From PALSA-1444 sp964291045 (lineage in GTDB: Bacteria > Chlamydiota > Chlamydiia > Chlamydiales > Rhabdochlamydiaceae): 64,000 nt of DNA. The translations under genes were made by a program, and so were the position numbers. The notes under the pieces are model-generated. The model saw nothing but the letters and a program-made list of their open reading frames with translations. It was not told the DNA's origin and made no database searches. The DNA lies in NCBI RefSeq assembly GCF_964291045.1, contig NZ_OZ197277.1:434001-498000 (forward strand), read 5' to 3'. Shown here in pieces: positions 45,609 through 54,728 of the stretch. The first letter of the stretch is position 1. Every line of letters starts with the position of its first letter.

Positions 45609-46409
45609 TTACTCAATATGGACAGCGTGGTAGACATCTCTTTTAGGAATACCTTGGATATCTGCCACAATTTTAATAGAGTCTGAAAGAGAGAGTTTAA
45701 ACAGCTCTTGAATGTAGCTCACATGCTCTATCAAAGAGAGCTCTTGATAGTTCCAGTTTAAGGATTCAACAGCCATCACACACTCACCTCTTGGAGTATT
45801 AGCTTCATAATATTGAATCAACTCTTCTACTGACCCTAGCCTATGCTCTTCATATAGCTTGGAGAGTTCCCTAAAGACACACACCTTCATAAAAGAGGGA
45901 AGCATTTTAAGCGTATCTACAACTCGCTGAGGGGATTCATAAAAAAGCGTTGTGCCTCTATACAAAAGGGATTGAGCGAGTTCTTTTTTTCTCTCTTCTA
46001 TTTTTTTAGGCAAAAATCCTAAGAACTGCACTCTTTCTTTAGAAAACGGCGTTAAGGATAGAGCCGTTGCAAAAGCACACGCTCCTGGTAAAGAGGTAAG
46101 GGGTATGTTTTCTTGATAACACCGTTTCACAAGAGATTCTCCTGGATCGCAGATGCCGGGTGTTCCTGCGTCAGAAACAAGTCCAACTGTCATCCCTTGT
46201 TTTAAATCCTGGATGATTTTATCTTCAGATTTTTTTTCATTAAATTGATGGAAACTATAAAGAGGGACTTTAATTTGATACTCTTTAAGAAGAAAGATGG
46301 TGTGCCGTGTATCTTCACAAAGGATATAGTCGCACTTTTTAAGAGTCTCGAGAGCGCGAAGCGTGATATCTTGTAAATTTCCAATCGGAGTTGAAATGAG
46401 GTATAACAT
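45609..46409 (-). CDS. rsmI: 16S rRNA 2'-O-methyltransferase RsmI
   Basis: A 266-residue SAM-dependent methylase that 2'-O-methylates C1402 of 16S rRNA. Family blocks are LISTPIGNLQDITLRALETL at the N-terminus, CEDTRHT, VSDAGTPGICDPG, SLPGACAFATAL, FLGFLPKK, YESPQRV and the RELSKLYEE motif. Length is normal if it starts at ATG 46409. The open frame continues upstream to 46481, but those codons are simply the tRNA-Cys gene read through, so the longer start is rejected. The ATG is only two bases from the tRNA 3' end and there is no separate Shine-Dalgarno sequence, an odd arrangement. It is convergent with the SulP gene, 13 bases apart. Confidence 0.93.
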   Translation of the reverse strand: MLYLISTPIGNLQDITLRALETLKKCDYILCEDTRHTIFLLKEYQIKVPLYSFHQFNEKKSEDKIIQDLKQGMTVGLVSDAGTPGICDPGESLVKRCYQENIPLTSLPGACAFATALSLTPFSKERVQFLGFLPKKIEERKKELAQSLLYRGTTLFYESPQRVVDTLKMLPSFMKVCVFRELSKLYEEHRLGSVEELIQYYEANTPRGECVMAVESLNWNYQELSLIEHVSYIQELFKLSLSDSIKIVADIQGIPKRDVYHAVHIE

Positions 46410-46411
46410 AA

Positions 46412-46482
46412 AGGTGGCACTCGGAATCGAACCGAGGATGGAAGCTTTGCAGGCTTCTGCCTTACCGCTTGGCGATGCCACC
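46412..46482 (-). tRNA. tRNA-Cys (GCA)
   Basis: A 71-nt cloverleaf on the minus strand. The acceptor is GGTGGCA/TGCCACC, the anticodon stem GAAGC/GCTTC with loop CTGCAAA gives anticodon GCA (Cys), and the T arm is CTCGGTTCGATTCCGAG. The discriminator base is T (U73), as expected for tRNA-Cys. CCA is not encoded. The gene runs straight into rsmI. Confidence 0.97.
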
Positions 46483-46780
46483 AGAGTGAAAGGGGGGTAG
46501 CAAGGGTTGTTTTTTCAAGCAAACCTAGCTCATCTTTCTTAAGAAAAAAGCGATTGTACTCAATTTAAGATATCTGGTCAACAAAGGATTTCATAGGAGA
46601 AGAGGTTAAATTTGAAGAAGTAGACTTTTTAGTTTTTCTGGATTTTAAGGGGTAAAGACCTCTTTTTTGAGGGGAGAGCGGAGTAAAACTTTCTTAGCTT
46701 AAGATTTTTGTAAGTGATTAATTTGCTTTTAAACAAGAAGTTATTTACGATCAAAGTCATTAATTCAAATGGAGGTTCCT

Positions 46781-47335
46781 ATGATTAATCAAAAAATTTT
46801 AAAAAGTGGTCTCGTTGGTGGGTTAATTGTATTTGTCTGGGGAATGTTTTCCTGGATTGTCTTGCCGTTTAACCGGGCGCAATATAAACCTTTTATTAAT
46901 GAAAAGGCCGTTTGTGCAAAAATTCAAGAAAATGCTCCTGAAAGCGGGCTGTATATGCTTCCTTATATGAACTGCCAAGGGGAAAAAGAGGTTCAAGCTG
47001 TACAACAACAAATGAAAGAGGGACCCGTCATTATCATGACAGTTGCAAAAGCTGGAGAGGTAACAGGGATGGTGGGGACTTTGACTGCTGGACTGATTGT
47101 GAATATCGCTGCTGCTACTCTAGTCGCTTGGGTGATTGCGTATACCAGGTTAACAATTCTACCAGAAGTGATGCCGTTTGTACTTGTATTAGCTGTTTTA
47201 ATGGGATGGATGTCAGGAATGCCGCTTGTGCTCTGGTACCACTTCCCTATTTCATTTGCTTTACTTGGCATTGTTGATTCTATCATAGGATGGAGTATGG
47301 CCGGTTGGGCGATGACAAAAATGATGAAACCGTAA
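46781..47335 (+). CDS. Small membrane protein of unknown function
   Basis: A 184-residue protein. Start ATG 46781 is chosen because GGAGG lies six bases upstream; an ATG at 46769 overlaps that site. It has a first transmembrane segment at about 9-29 (LVGGLIVFVWGMFSWIVLPF), a soluble loop of about 55 residues with two cysteines and SGLYMLP, then three more hydrophobic segments. The pattern resembles uncharacterised membrane proteins found in several Gram-negative lineages (G-L-x-G-G-x-x-x-F-V-W near the start, S-G-L-Y later), but no function is known. A hairpin follows the stop. Confidence 0.8.
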   Translation: MINQKILKSGLVGGLIVFVWGMFSWIVLPFNRAQYKPFINEKAVCAKIQENAPESGLYMLPYMNCQGEKEVQAVQQQMKEGPVIIMTVAKAGEVTGMVGTLTAGLIVNIAAATLVAWVIAYTRLTILPEVMPFVLVLAVLMGWMSGMPLVLWYHFPISFALLGIVDSIIGWSMAGWAMTKMMKP

Positions 47336-47347
47336 GGAAGTCATCTT

Positions 47348-47377
47348 AAAGAGCTGAAAAATTTTTTTCAGCTCTTT
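47348..47377. terminator. Bidirectional terminator between the membrane protein gene and miaB
   Basis: AAAGAGCTGAAAAA pairs perfectly with TTTTTCAGCTCTTT. It lies 12 bases after the plus-strand stop and 21 bases after the miaB stop on the other strand. A- and T-rich arms make it serve convergent genes. Confidence 0.7.
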
Positions 47378-47398
47378 ATTTAAGTTCTCTTTCTTGAT

Positions 47399-48730
47399 TT
47401 AATGAATCGCTAAAGGAGATATTCTTTCTCCTACAAGTGTTTGATGACTAAAGCCTGTCACTTTGACCTGTTGTAAAGATCCAATCAAGTGTCTAGGTCC
47501 TTCAAAAATGACCTTCTTCCAACATCTTGTCCTTCCTTTTAAATGTGTCTCATCTTTTGTTACAGCCTCTACTAGTACTTCTACATGCTTTCCTAGCATC
47601 TGTTTGCTTTCTTCAAGAGAGAACTCTTGATGAAGAGAGAGGAGCCTATGAAGACGTTCATCTTTCACTTCTTCAGAAATATCATCTTTCCATCTAAAAG
47701 CAGGAGTTCCTTTACGGGCGCTATAGGCGTAGATAAAGGCAACGGAATAACCCACTTCTTTAACCCATTTATAAGTCTCTTCAAACTCCGCATCAGTTTC
47801 TGTAGGAAAGCCCACAATGATATCTGTTCCAAGAGACACGCCGGGGACAATTTGCTTAAGAAGCGCAACTTTTTCAAGGTACTCTTCAATGGTATAAATG
47901 CGGTGCATTTTCTTTAATATGCGGTTAGATCCAGCTTGCATGGGAAAATGCACAAACTCACAAACAGAGGGAAGATCCCGTATGGCTTGCATCAAATCCA
48001 CTGTGATATCGACAGGATGAGATGTCATGAACCGAATACGAGAGAGTCCTGGAATTTTATCGAGATGGTAGAGAAGATCGTGAAATCTGTGGTTCCAGGT
48101 GGGTTCATCCTTACCGTAGCTATTGACATTTTGCCCAAGAAGCGTGATCTCTTTATATCCTTGAGAAACAAGGAGTTTACACTCTTCTACAATGCTCTCT
48201 AAAGGTCTTGACACCTCTTGTCCTCTCGTATAAGGGACAACACAGTAAGTGCAAAATTTATCGCATCCTCTAATGATAGAGACATACGCTTTATAAGGGT
48301 CATCTCGTTTAGCGACAAGATAATCAAGATTTTCTTCAAATTGATTATCAGTCCGGATGGTTTGACGGCCTGTTTCTAACACTTCATCTAAGACAAGATT
48401 AAGTTCTGAGATGTTATTAGTTCCTAAGATGAAATCAATATGGGGAAGCTTTCTAAAGAGCGTCTCTTTTTTAGCCATCGCCATGCAGCCTGTGACTCCA
48501 ATTAACGCTTTTTTTTCTTTTGAGCTGATTTTCCCAATTTTGCCCATAACTTTTCTTTCAGCCAGATCCCGAATAGAGCAGGTATTAAAGAGAAGAAGAT
48601 CTGCACTCTCTTCTTCCATCACCCGTTTAAGACCCCGTTTTTCTAAAAGACCTACCATAATTTCTGAATCAAGCTCATTCATTTGACAGCCGTATGTGCG
48701 CATAAAAAAAGTGTTAAGCGGTCTTTTCAT
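47399..48730 (-). CDS. miaB: tRNA-2-methylthio-N6-dimethylallyladenosine synthase
   Basis: A 443-residue radical-SAM methylthiotransferase that modifies A37 of tRNAs reading UNN codons. The N-terminal MTTase cluster cysteines are Cys15 (YGCQMN), Cys51 (NTCSIRD) and Cys82 (TGCMA). The radical SAM triad is Cys155, Cys159 and Cys162 in CDKFCTYCVVPYTRG. Further blocks LLGQNVNSYG, HFPMQAGSNRILKKMHR and IVGFPTET are all present, and a TRAM domain closes the C-terminus. Length and the YTRG motif fit MiaB rather than MtaB or RimO. It is transcribed alone, convergent with the small membrane protein gene. Confidence 0.95.
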   Translation of the reverse strand: MKRPLNTFFMRTYGCQMNELDSEIMVGLLEKRGLKRVMEEESADLLLFNTCSIRDLAERKVMGKIGKISSKEKKALIGVTGCMAMAKKETLFRKLPHIDFILGTNNISELNLVLDEVLETGRQTIRTDNQFEENLDYLVAKRDDPYKAYVSIIRGCDKFCTYCVVPYTRGQEVSRPLESIVEECKLLVSQGYKEITLLGQNVNSYGKDEPTWNHRFHDLLYHLDKIPGLSRIRFMTSHPVDITVDLMQAIRDLPSVCEFVHFPMQAGSNRILKKMHRIYTIEEYLEKVALLKQIVPGVSLGTDIIVGFPTETDAEFEETYKWVKEVGYSVAFIYAYSARKGTPAFRWKDDISEEVKDERLHRLLSLHQEFSLEESKQMLGKHVEVLVEAVTKDETHLKGRTRCWKKVIFEGPRHLIGSLQQVKVTGFSHQTLVGERISPLAIH

Positions 48731-49042
48731 GATGACTCCATTAAATTTTCAATAGGGCACTATCTTAGGAAAATAAGAGATCTTTTTCAACAGAGCTTTT
48801 ATTTCTAAAGGGGATCTCTTTAACAGCCCTAAAGGAAGAGAGCGGGGACATCTCTAGAAAAGCCTTTAAAAAAATATTCTTAGCTTGTAACATTTTCTAC
48901 ATAAAATTGTAGAGAAAAGAAGGTAAGGAGGGATTTTTCTATCTTTCTACTTCTTTTAAATAACCTTTGAAATAAAATCACTCGTATTTAATTTCAGTTT
49001 TATTTAGAATTTTCTTTATTTTAAAAAAGGTGTGTTTTGATT
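48731..49042. other. Divergent intergenic region, no gene seen
   Basis: About 310 bp between the miaB start (minus) and a small membrane protein gene (plus). It is AT-rich with no convincing ORF, RNA or strong hairpin. Promoters for both neighbours are expected but not called. Confidence 0.5.
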
Positions 49043-49489
49043 ATGAAAGTTTCCCTCTATTGTTCTTTTGTATGCCAAGGTCCTTCTGTTATTACAGTGC
49101 AAGGGAAAGAAACAGTCAAAAACCTTAAGAAAGTTGCAAGAATTTGGGAGCAGCTGAACACACAGATTGTGCGCCATACAAAAGGGTGCTTTTTAGGAGC
49201 TACACTAGCCTCTTTGACATGGATTTTGCTCAATCAGAAAAATGCCCCTTCAAAATGGGTTAATACTGCTTTTATTTGTACAGCAGCCTTTGTGTTTAGC
49301 GCAGCTTTTCTCATGTACCGTCAGGGTCAAATCAGTCAAAGCTACGCTGCGCTTCAAGATAAAATCCAAGATAGAGTATTAAATCCCAAAATACAAGAAT
49401 ACATTCATTCCAATAAAGATGGGTCTAATCAGAAAGTGGATTCCCATGAGAAAACCTCCAAAGAGCCCCCTTCTTCAAAAAAGGCATAA
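49043..49489 (+). CDS. Small membrane protein of unknown function
   Basis: A 148-residue protein; ATG 49043 is preferred to the in-frame TTG at 49037. It has two hydrophobic segments (about 50-68, GCFLGATLASLTWILL; about 78-96, AFICTAAFVFSAAFLMY) and a polar, lysine- and serine-rich C-terminal tail ending KEPPSSKKA. I do not recognise a family. A two-TM hairpin protein with a cytosolic tail is the simplest reading. It is probably a lineage-specific gene; it could be an inclusion-membrane-type protein, but the bilobed hydrophobic pattern is weak evidence. Confidence 0.6.
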   Translation: MKVSLYCSFVCQGPSVITVQGKETVKNLKKVARIWEQLNTQIVRHTKGCFLGATLASLTWILLNQKNAPSKWVNTAFICTAAFVFSAAFLMYRQGQISQSYAALQDKIQDRVLNPKIQEYIHSNKDGSNQKVDSHEKTSKEPPSSKKA

Positions 49490-50026
49490 AGCCTATTTAC
49501 ATGCATGAAATGAGCTTCTGAGGGAAAATATTTTTCTCCAAGAGGCTCATGCTTATCTTCGCATCTTAATTTTCACCTCATCATCTTTATTAAAGGAGAG
49601 GGGAAGCATTTTTAAATAGCGTTTTCTAAGGAGAAAAAATACACCTATACGCTTCATACAAAATGCATGGATTTTTTAACTCAAAGACTCTCTTTCCTAC
49701 CTTGTTTTCATTTCCTCTTCATATATTAAGGTTTTTTTAGGAACACTTTTTTGATAAAATCTAACGAGGAAATAGCTGTGTTTTTATGTTCCTCATATCA
49801 AGAAAGTGTAAGTTTTTCGATAAACAGTGTCGCATAAAAAACACAAGCGTGGTATTGTTCTCTCTAGTTCAATGAATTCCTTCTGCGCAAAGCTGAAGGA
49901 GTGGTAATAGGACTAGAACGAATAATCCAGGTTTTAGAGGGTTCTTTTTTATTCTTTTTGAAGGAAAGATTGGAAAAAAAACGGCTAAAATTGTATGCTA
50001 TTTCATATTGATTTAGGACAAACTCA
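49490..50026. other. Intergenic region upstream of rplM
   Basis: About 540 bp. A partly paired hairpin, atgagcttct with agaggctcat, lies at about 49509-49549 just after the preceding gene. A second short hairpin (ttccttc with gaaggag) is at about 49879-49903 in the rplM leader. A possible promoter is near 49970. No ORF or known RNA was recognised. Confidence 0.45.
49970..49999 (+). promoter_or_regulatory. Candidate sigma-70-type promoter for rplM-rpsI
   Basis: TTGGAA (49970-49975) is separated by 18 bases from TATGCT (49994-49999), about 28 bases before the rplM ATG. The match is moderate (four of six in each box) and untested. Confidence 0.35.
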
Positions 50027-50473
50027 ATGAAAAAAACAAATCAAACCAGACTCCTTACAAAGCAAGAAGCAATTGCTGATAGAAAGTGGTTCATTTTAGA
50101 TGCAACAGGAAAGACTTTAGGTCGATTTGCCTCTCATGTAGCTAAAATTTTACGAGGAAGACATAAAGTTACTTTTACTCCGCATGTTGATTGTGGTGAC
50201 GGTGTGGTAATCATTAATGCTGATAAGATTAAGGTGACTGGTGCTAAAGAAGCTCAAAAGATCTACCGTTATTATACAGGATCTATGAGCGGATTACGTG
50301 AAATTCCTTTCCGTATTATGAAAGCTCGTCAACCAGGATATGTTCTTCAGCACGCCATTGCAGGAATGCTTCCTAAAAGCCGCTTAGCACGTCAGCAACT
50401 GAAAAAACTTCGAGTATTTGCTGGTGACAAGCACGATATGCAAGCTCAAAACCCTATTGCTTTAGAAGAATAA
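50027..50473 (+). CDS. rplM: 50S ribosomal protein L13
   Basis: A 148-residue large-subunit protein. Family blocks are WFILDATGKTLGRFASHVAKILRG (in part), DCGDGVVIINADKI, YYRYT-like IYRYYTGSMSGL, and AIAGMLPKSRLARQ. Length is normal. It is followed three bases later by rpsI, the near-universal rplM-rpsI operon. The start ATG 50027 has only a weak AGGA upstream. Confidence 0.97.
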   Translation: MKKTNQTRLLTKQEAIADRKWFILDATGKTLGRFASHVAKILRGRHKVTFTPHVDCGDGVVIINADKIKVTGAKEAQKIYRYYTGSMSGLREIPFRIMKARQPGYVLQHAIAGMLPKSRLARQQLKKLRVFAGDKHDMQAQNPIALEE

Positions 50474-50476
50474 TTT

Positions 50477-50866
50477 ATGAAAAAAGAATTTATTGGTACT
50501 GGTCGTCGTAAAAGCGCTGTTGCTTCAGTTAGAATGAGAGAAGGCTCAGGACTTGTGATTGTTAATGATCGCCCTTTTGAAGTTTACTTTCCTCTTGCGA
50601 TTCAAAGAGACACTATCTTAAGCCCACTGAAAAAAGTGAGTGAGCCAGGAAAATACGATGTATTAGTTCGTGTTAAAGGCGGCGGTATTGAGGCTCAAGT
50701 GATTGCAATTCGTCTTGGAATGTCAAGAGCTTTGATCATTGAAGATGAAACACGCAAAGTAGAACTGAAGCCTGTTGGATATCTAACACGCGATCCTCGT
50801 CGTAAAGAACGTAAGAAATATGGACTACGTAAAGCACGTAAACGTTCACAGTTCTCAAAACGTTAA
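50477..50866 (+). CDS. rpsI: 30S ribosomal protein S9
   Basis: A 129-residue small-subunit protein that contacts the P-site tRNA with its C-terminal tail. It has GTGRRKSAVASVR at the N-terminus, VRVKGGGIEAQVIAIRLGMSRAL in the core, and the basic RKKYGLRKARKRSQFSKR tail ending in the conserved SKR. It is the second gene of the rplM operon and is followed by a strong terminator. Confidence 0.97.
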   Translation: MKKEFIGTGRRKSAVASVRMREGSGLVIVNDRPFEVYFPLAIQRDTILSPLKKVSEPGKYDVLVRVKGGGIEAQVIAIRLGMSRALIIEDETRKVELKPVGYLTRDPRRKERKKYGLRKARKRSQFSKR

Positions 50867-50891
50867 TCGTTTTTTATTTCTCTACTTAATG

Positions 50892-50927
50892 AAAACCCTA
50901 AAAGGAAAACTTTTAGGGTTTTTTTTT
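50892..50927 (+). terminator. Strong Rho-independent terminator of rplM-rpsI
   Basis: AAAACCCTAAAAG pairs perfectly with CTTTTAGGGTTTT (13 bp, loop GAAAA) and is followed directly by a T-run. It lies 26 bases after the rpsI stop. Confidence 0.93.
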
Positions 50928-50981
50928 GTCCTCATAAAATGATTCTAGATAAAAAAAGGGCTCTTTTTTTATACCAGGGTT

Positions 50982-51476
50982 ATGGAAGCAAAAAAAGTGA
51001 TTCACTCCGCGATCGAAGATCACACCACAACGGTTTTCCCTAACGACCTCAATAATTACGGCACACTATTTGGTGGAAAAGTGCTAGAGATAGGTGACCG
51101 TCTAGCAGCGATTGTCGCTAAAAGACATTCTGGCTCTTCTTGTGTTACGCTTGGCATTGATTCGGTAAGATTTTTAGCTCCAGCTCACCAAGGAGATGTT
51201 TTGATTTTTCAAGCTTCTGTTAATAGAGCATGGAATAGCTCCATGGAGATTGGTCTCAAAGTGTATAAAGAAGACTTAAAGACACTTAGAAGAATCCATA
51301 TCGTGTCTGCTTACTTTACCTTTGTTGCGATCAATGAAGCAGGAGAGCCTACTCAAGTCCCTTTATTACTCCCTGAGACAGAAGCAGAAAAAAGAAGATA
51401 TCAAGAAGCAGATATTCGTAAACATCTTCGAATGAAAAACATGCATACTAGGATTCCGCCCTTCTCTATAAGGTGA
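50982..51476 (+). CDS. Acyl-CoA thioesterase (hotdog fold, YciA/BACH-like)
   Basis: A 164-residue hotdog enzyme hydrolysing acyl-CoA to free acid and CoA. Typical features are the N-terminal active-site region FPNDLNNYGTLFGGKVLEIGD, SVRFLAPAHQGDVL in the central helix and strand, and the AYFTFVAI strand. Length is normal for a single-hotdog YciA-type protein. It is a single gene after the rplM-rpsI terminator. The 3' end and downstream flank are partially copied at 43400-43535. Confidence 0.9.
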   Translation: MEAKKVIHSAIEDHTTTVFPNDLNNYGTLFGGKVLEIGDRLAAIVAKRHSGSSCVTLGIDSVRFLAPAHQGDVLIFQASVNRAWNSSMEIGLKVYKEDLKTLRRIHIVSAYFTFVAINEAGEPTQVPLLLPETEAEKRRYQEADIRKHLRMKNMHTRIPPFSIR

Positions 51477-51545
51477 GATCAATTTTTTGATGGTAAAATA
51501 GACTGTAAGAGCTTGTATTTAACATGTATAGTTGAATTCTTTTTG
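51440..51545 (+). repeat. Dispersed repeat: thioesterase tail and flank, partner at 43400-43535
   Basis: The stop region aaggtgagatcaatttttt followed by tgatg, aatagact and a t-rich tail recurs at 43451-43535 with small indels. The two copies lie 8 kb apart in the same orientation, each within about 300 bp of the end of a TPR-variant gene. Confidence 0.7.
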
Positions 51546-51727
51546 TATTTCTCATGTATGTTCATAGGGATGAGAAAAGAGGATGAATAGAGAAGTAAAA
51601 ATTGTAACTCTTCAGATACATTCCTATTCTTGATAAAAAGGGGCTATTCAACTTGGAAATAGGTTACAATTTTAGGTGAACTATCTACATCCTTTGCATT
51701 TTATTCCTAACAAAAGAGTCTGCCAAA

Positions 51728-52999
51728 TCATCTAGCCCCGCATTTTGCAGCTTTGATATAGAGTTGTTTCTTTGTATAGGACTTCTTATTTAAAAGCTGG
51801 GCTATTTCACCCTCTTTTAAGCAGTTTGCTAGAGAGTAATATAAATCTCCATCATAGGGATCACAAAGTAGACCCTGGATATAGAGTTGTTTTTTTGTAT
51901 AGGACTTCTTACTTAAAAGCTGGATTGTTTCACCCTCCTTTAAACAGTTCGCTAGAGAGTAATATAATAGTCCATCATCAGAATATAGCTCTTCGCAATC
52001 AGAATCCCCGCAGATGGCTTTGATATAGAGTTGTTTTTTGGTATAGGATTTTCCATTTAAAAGCTGGGCTGTTTCATCATCCTTTAGGCAGCTTGCTAAA
52101 AAGTAATATAAACTTAAATTATAAGGACTGATATTTATAATTTTAATATAAAGTTGTTTTTTTGTACAGGATTCCCCATTTAAAAGCTGAGCTGTTTCGT
52201 CATCCTTTAGACATACCGCTAAATCCCAATAGGATCTTTCATCATTAGGACTAAGATCTATAGCCTTAATATAGAGTTGTTTTCTTGTATAGGATTCACC
52301 GTTTAAAAGCTGGATTGTTTCATGATTATTTGTATACCGTCCTAGATGGTAATAGGAATCTCCATGGTTGGGATTAACACCTAGCTGATTGATATATAGC
52401 GTTTTTAGGGGATGTGTATCCGGAGGGGTATTTATCTGATCTGCCATTTTATAGAGTTGCTTCTTTGTATATGATTTTTTACCATATAAAAATGTGATTG
52501 TCTCATGGTCTTTTAGACAATCTGCTAAAGAATAATATAAATTTACATTTGAAGCGTTAAGAGAAATTGCCTTAATGTATAGTTGTTTCTTTGTATAAAT
52601 GTTGCCACTTAAAAGCTGTACTATCTCATCATCTTTTAGGGATTCAGCAAGCCTGCAGCAAGAAGTGGAATCTTTAGGGTTTAGATGAATGGCTTGAATC
52701 AAAAGATTTTTTTCTATATCAGATTGATCATTTAGCGGATTGATGATTTGATTAGCGCTTAAAATGATAGAGCTAGTATCTACGTGATGAGGTTGAGTTG
52801 TTTCTAAAATAACATTTGAGATATTTTGGGATAGCTGAGTCTCTATTTTATAAGAAGATAAGGAATCTGTTCGGAGTTGTTTAAAGCATCTTTCAGTTCC
52901 CTCTTCTTTTAATACAGTTGATGCATTTTCTTCATGAGAAGGATGATTTTGAGGAGGCTGTGATTGAGCTTCCATAAAAGAATGCGATCTAATAACCAT
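51728..52999 (-). CDS. TPR-variant repeat protein, MTIRP-family relative
   Basis: A 423-residue protein of the same family as the 41658 and 57754 genes. The N-terminal 105 residues (MVIRSHSF, then a polar region with FKQLRTDSLSS matching SKQLRVEAFSS of the 57754 protein) precede about seven repeats of about 41 residues, consensus YYSLA.CLKDDETAQLLNGKSYTKKQLYIKAI. One repeat (about 190-225) has lost the hairpin. There is no catalytic or membrane motif. It is convergent with the thioesterase. AGGATG lies upstream of the ATG. The last two repeats are nearly identical at DNA level, so the array is probably still changing in length. Confidence 0.78.
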   Translation of the reverse strand: MVIRSHSFMEAQSQPPQNHPSHEENASTVLKEEGTERCFKQLRTDSLSSYKIETQLSQNISNVILETTQPHHVDTSSIILSANQIINPLNDQSDIEKNLLIQAIHLNPKDSTSCCRLAESLKDDEIVQLLSGNIYTKKQLYIKAISLNASNVNLYYSLADCLKDHETITFLYGKKSYTKKQLYKMADQINTPPDTHPLKTLYINQLGVNPNHGDSYYHLGRYTNNHETIQLLNGESYTRKQLYIKAIDLSPNDERSYWDLAVCLKDDETAQLLNGESCTKKQLYIKIINISPYNLSLYYFLASCLKDDETAQLLNGKSYTKKQLYIKAICGDSDCEELYSDDGLLYYSLANCLKEGETIQLLSKKSYTKKQLYIQGLLCDPYDGDLYYSLANCLKEGEIAQLLNKKSYTKKQLYIKAAKCGAR

Positions 53000-53210
53000 A
53001 ATTTACATCCTACTCGATTTTTTTGATCTAAATTAATACTTAGATTTTTTAGTTTGTCTCATTCTAAAAAAAGACTAAGTTTATAGCAATCTAAGATATT
53101 TGATTTCCAGAAGGTAGAATAATATAAAAAATTCTTCAAAATGCTTTCGTATAGCATTAAAGAACATTCTTCTTCAAGAGAGAGGATCTGAAATAGTTGC
53201 CCTAGATCTT

Positions 53211-54728
53211 TTAAAAGGCGTAAATGGCTTGATATTTCTTAGTTAAGTAGCCCGTAAAAGCCGCTTCACTAAGCGGATTCTTAGAGATGTTAAAGATCAG
53301 CTCATCTGGAGAAAACTGCCTTCCATATTGATAGATATGTTTTTCTAGCCACGTGTGTAAAAGAGAAAAATTTCCTTGAGAGAGCTGCTTTGACCACTCC
53401 GGATTTGTCTCAAGAAAAGAGTTAAACATTTGAGAGGCATAGAGATTACCAAGCGCGTAGGTGGGAAAATAGCCAAAATACCCAAGAGACCAGTGGATAT
53501 CTTGAAGCGCGCCTAAGGTATCACTAGGAGGAGAGATGCCTAAGAGCTCTTCCATTTTTTCTCTCCATACGCGGGGGACATCTTTCACAAGGAGAGCTCC
53601 AGAAATCAGATCTCTTTCTATTTCAAACCGGAGTATGATGTGTAGGCAGTAAGTTACCTCATCAGCTTCTACCCGGATGAAAGAAGGAGTGACATGGTTA
53701 ATACCTTGATAAAATGCAGAAAGAGATAGGCCTTGAAGAGGGGGAAGAGCTTCTTGAAGAAGCGGTAGAGCGTACTCCCAAAAGGCATACGATCTTCCTA
53801 TCCTAGTTTCCCATAAACGGGATTGACTCTCATCAATACTCATTGATGCTTGCTCTCCAAGAGGCGTTCCATAATGAGCTAAAGGAAGCCCTCTAGCATA
53901 TAGGCCATGCCCTCCTTCATGTAAAACCGAATAGATATTTGAGATAAAATTATTCTTATCAATCCGTGTTGTCATGCGAATATCAGAGGGGTAAAAGCCG
54001 CTACAAGAGGGGTGATGCGCGTGATCTAACCGAGAGGCAGCAGGATCAAATCCGATGATAGAAAGGAGCTTTTTTCCCCAGGCAAACTGCAGATCAGGAT
54101 CGCATTCTCGTTGAAGAAAAGCAGAATCAACTGAAGGGGCTGCTTGAATTTGTTTAAGAAGAGCACAGAGGTTCTCTTTAAGAGCGTTAAATAAAGGGGT
54201 GAGCTTTGCAACGGTGCAGCCTGGTTCATACTCTTCTAGTAAAGCGTCATAAGGGTGGTCTTGATAGGAGAGATGTTTGCATTTTTCTTGGCTTAAACGA
54301 ACGATTTTTTCAAGGTAAGGCTCAAAGAGAGCAAAAGAGTTTTGATTTCTAGCTTCAATCCACACCGAGACCGCATTCAATGTGAGAGTGGTAAACTCAC
54401 TTATAAAAGAAGAAGGTATTTTCTTCTGATGGAGGTAATCTTTTCGCCACAGGAGAAGAGCTTTTTGCTCCTCAGAAGAGAGAGAGGAGTCTAATACATC
54501 ACCTGTTGTTAAATTAATCACTTGAGAAAGAAGGCGTTTAAACTGAGGGCTTATTTCACATTGATGAAGCTTAACTGCAATAAGAGCGTTTTGATAGGCT
54601 CTAAAAGTTGCTCCCTTTTCTGGCATATAAATCTCTTGGTCCCAGTGTAAAAGGTCAGCCACTGTTTTCCAAGCATGCCGCTCTTTAGAGAGCTCACATA
54701 ATTTATGATAAGGTGTTTTCTGTTTCAA
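53211..54728 (-). CDS. Carboxypeptidase Taq (M32 family metallopeptidase)
   Basis: A 505-residue zinc carboxypeptidase removing C-terminal residues from peptides in the cytosol. The zinc-binding HEXXH is HEGGH (His270 to His274) in VLHEGGHGLYARGLP. Other M32 blocks are LLHWDQEIYMP near the N-terminus, YDALLEEYEPG, DIRMTTRID, ESQSRLWE and LGYFGYFPTYALGN. Length is normal. Its start overlaps the preceding PAP2 gene by 26 bases, so it is the last gene of a four-gene minus-strand operon. Confidence 0.93.
   Translation of the reverse strand: MKQKTPYHKLCELSKERHAWKTVADLLHWDQEIYMPEKGATFRAYQNALIAVKLHQCEISPQFKRLLSQVINLTTGDVLDSSLSSEEQKALLLWRKDYLHQKKIPSSFISEFTTLTLNAVSVWIEARNQNSFALFEPYLEKIVRLSQEKCKHLSYQDHPYDALLEEYEPGCTVAKLTPLFNALKENLCALLKQIQAAPSVDSAFLQRECDPDLQFAWGKKLLSIIGFDPAASRLDHAHHPSCSGFYPSDIRMTTRIDKNNFISNIYSVLHEGGHGLYARGLPLAHYGTPLGEQASMSIDESQSRLWETRIGRSYAFWEYALPLLQEALPPLQGLSLSAFYQGINHVTPSFIRVEADEVTYCLHIILRFEIERDLISGALLVKDVPRVWREKMEELLGISPPSDTLGALQDIHWSLGYFGYFPTYALGNLYASQMFNSFLETNPEWSKQLSQGNFSLLHTWLEKHIYQYGRQFSPDELIFNISKNPLSEAAFTGYLTKKYQAIYAF

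Noticed and set aside
46410..46481. 24-codon N-terminal extension of rsmI
   Set aside because: Those codons are the tRNA-Cys gene read as protein; RsmI family homology starts at the Met at 46409.
49490..50026. L13-type autoregulatory leader RNA before rplM
   Set aside because: Only short imperfect hairpins are visible; nothing matches a known leader well enough to call.
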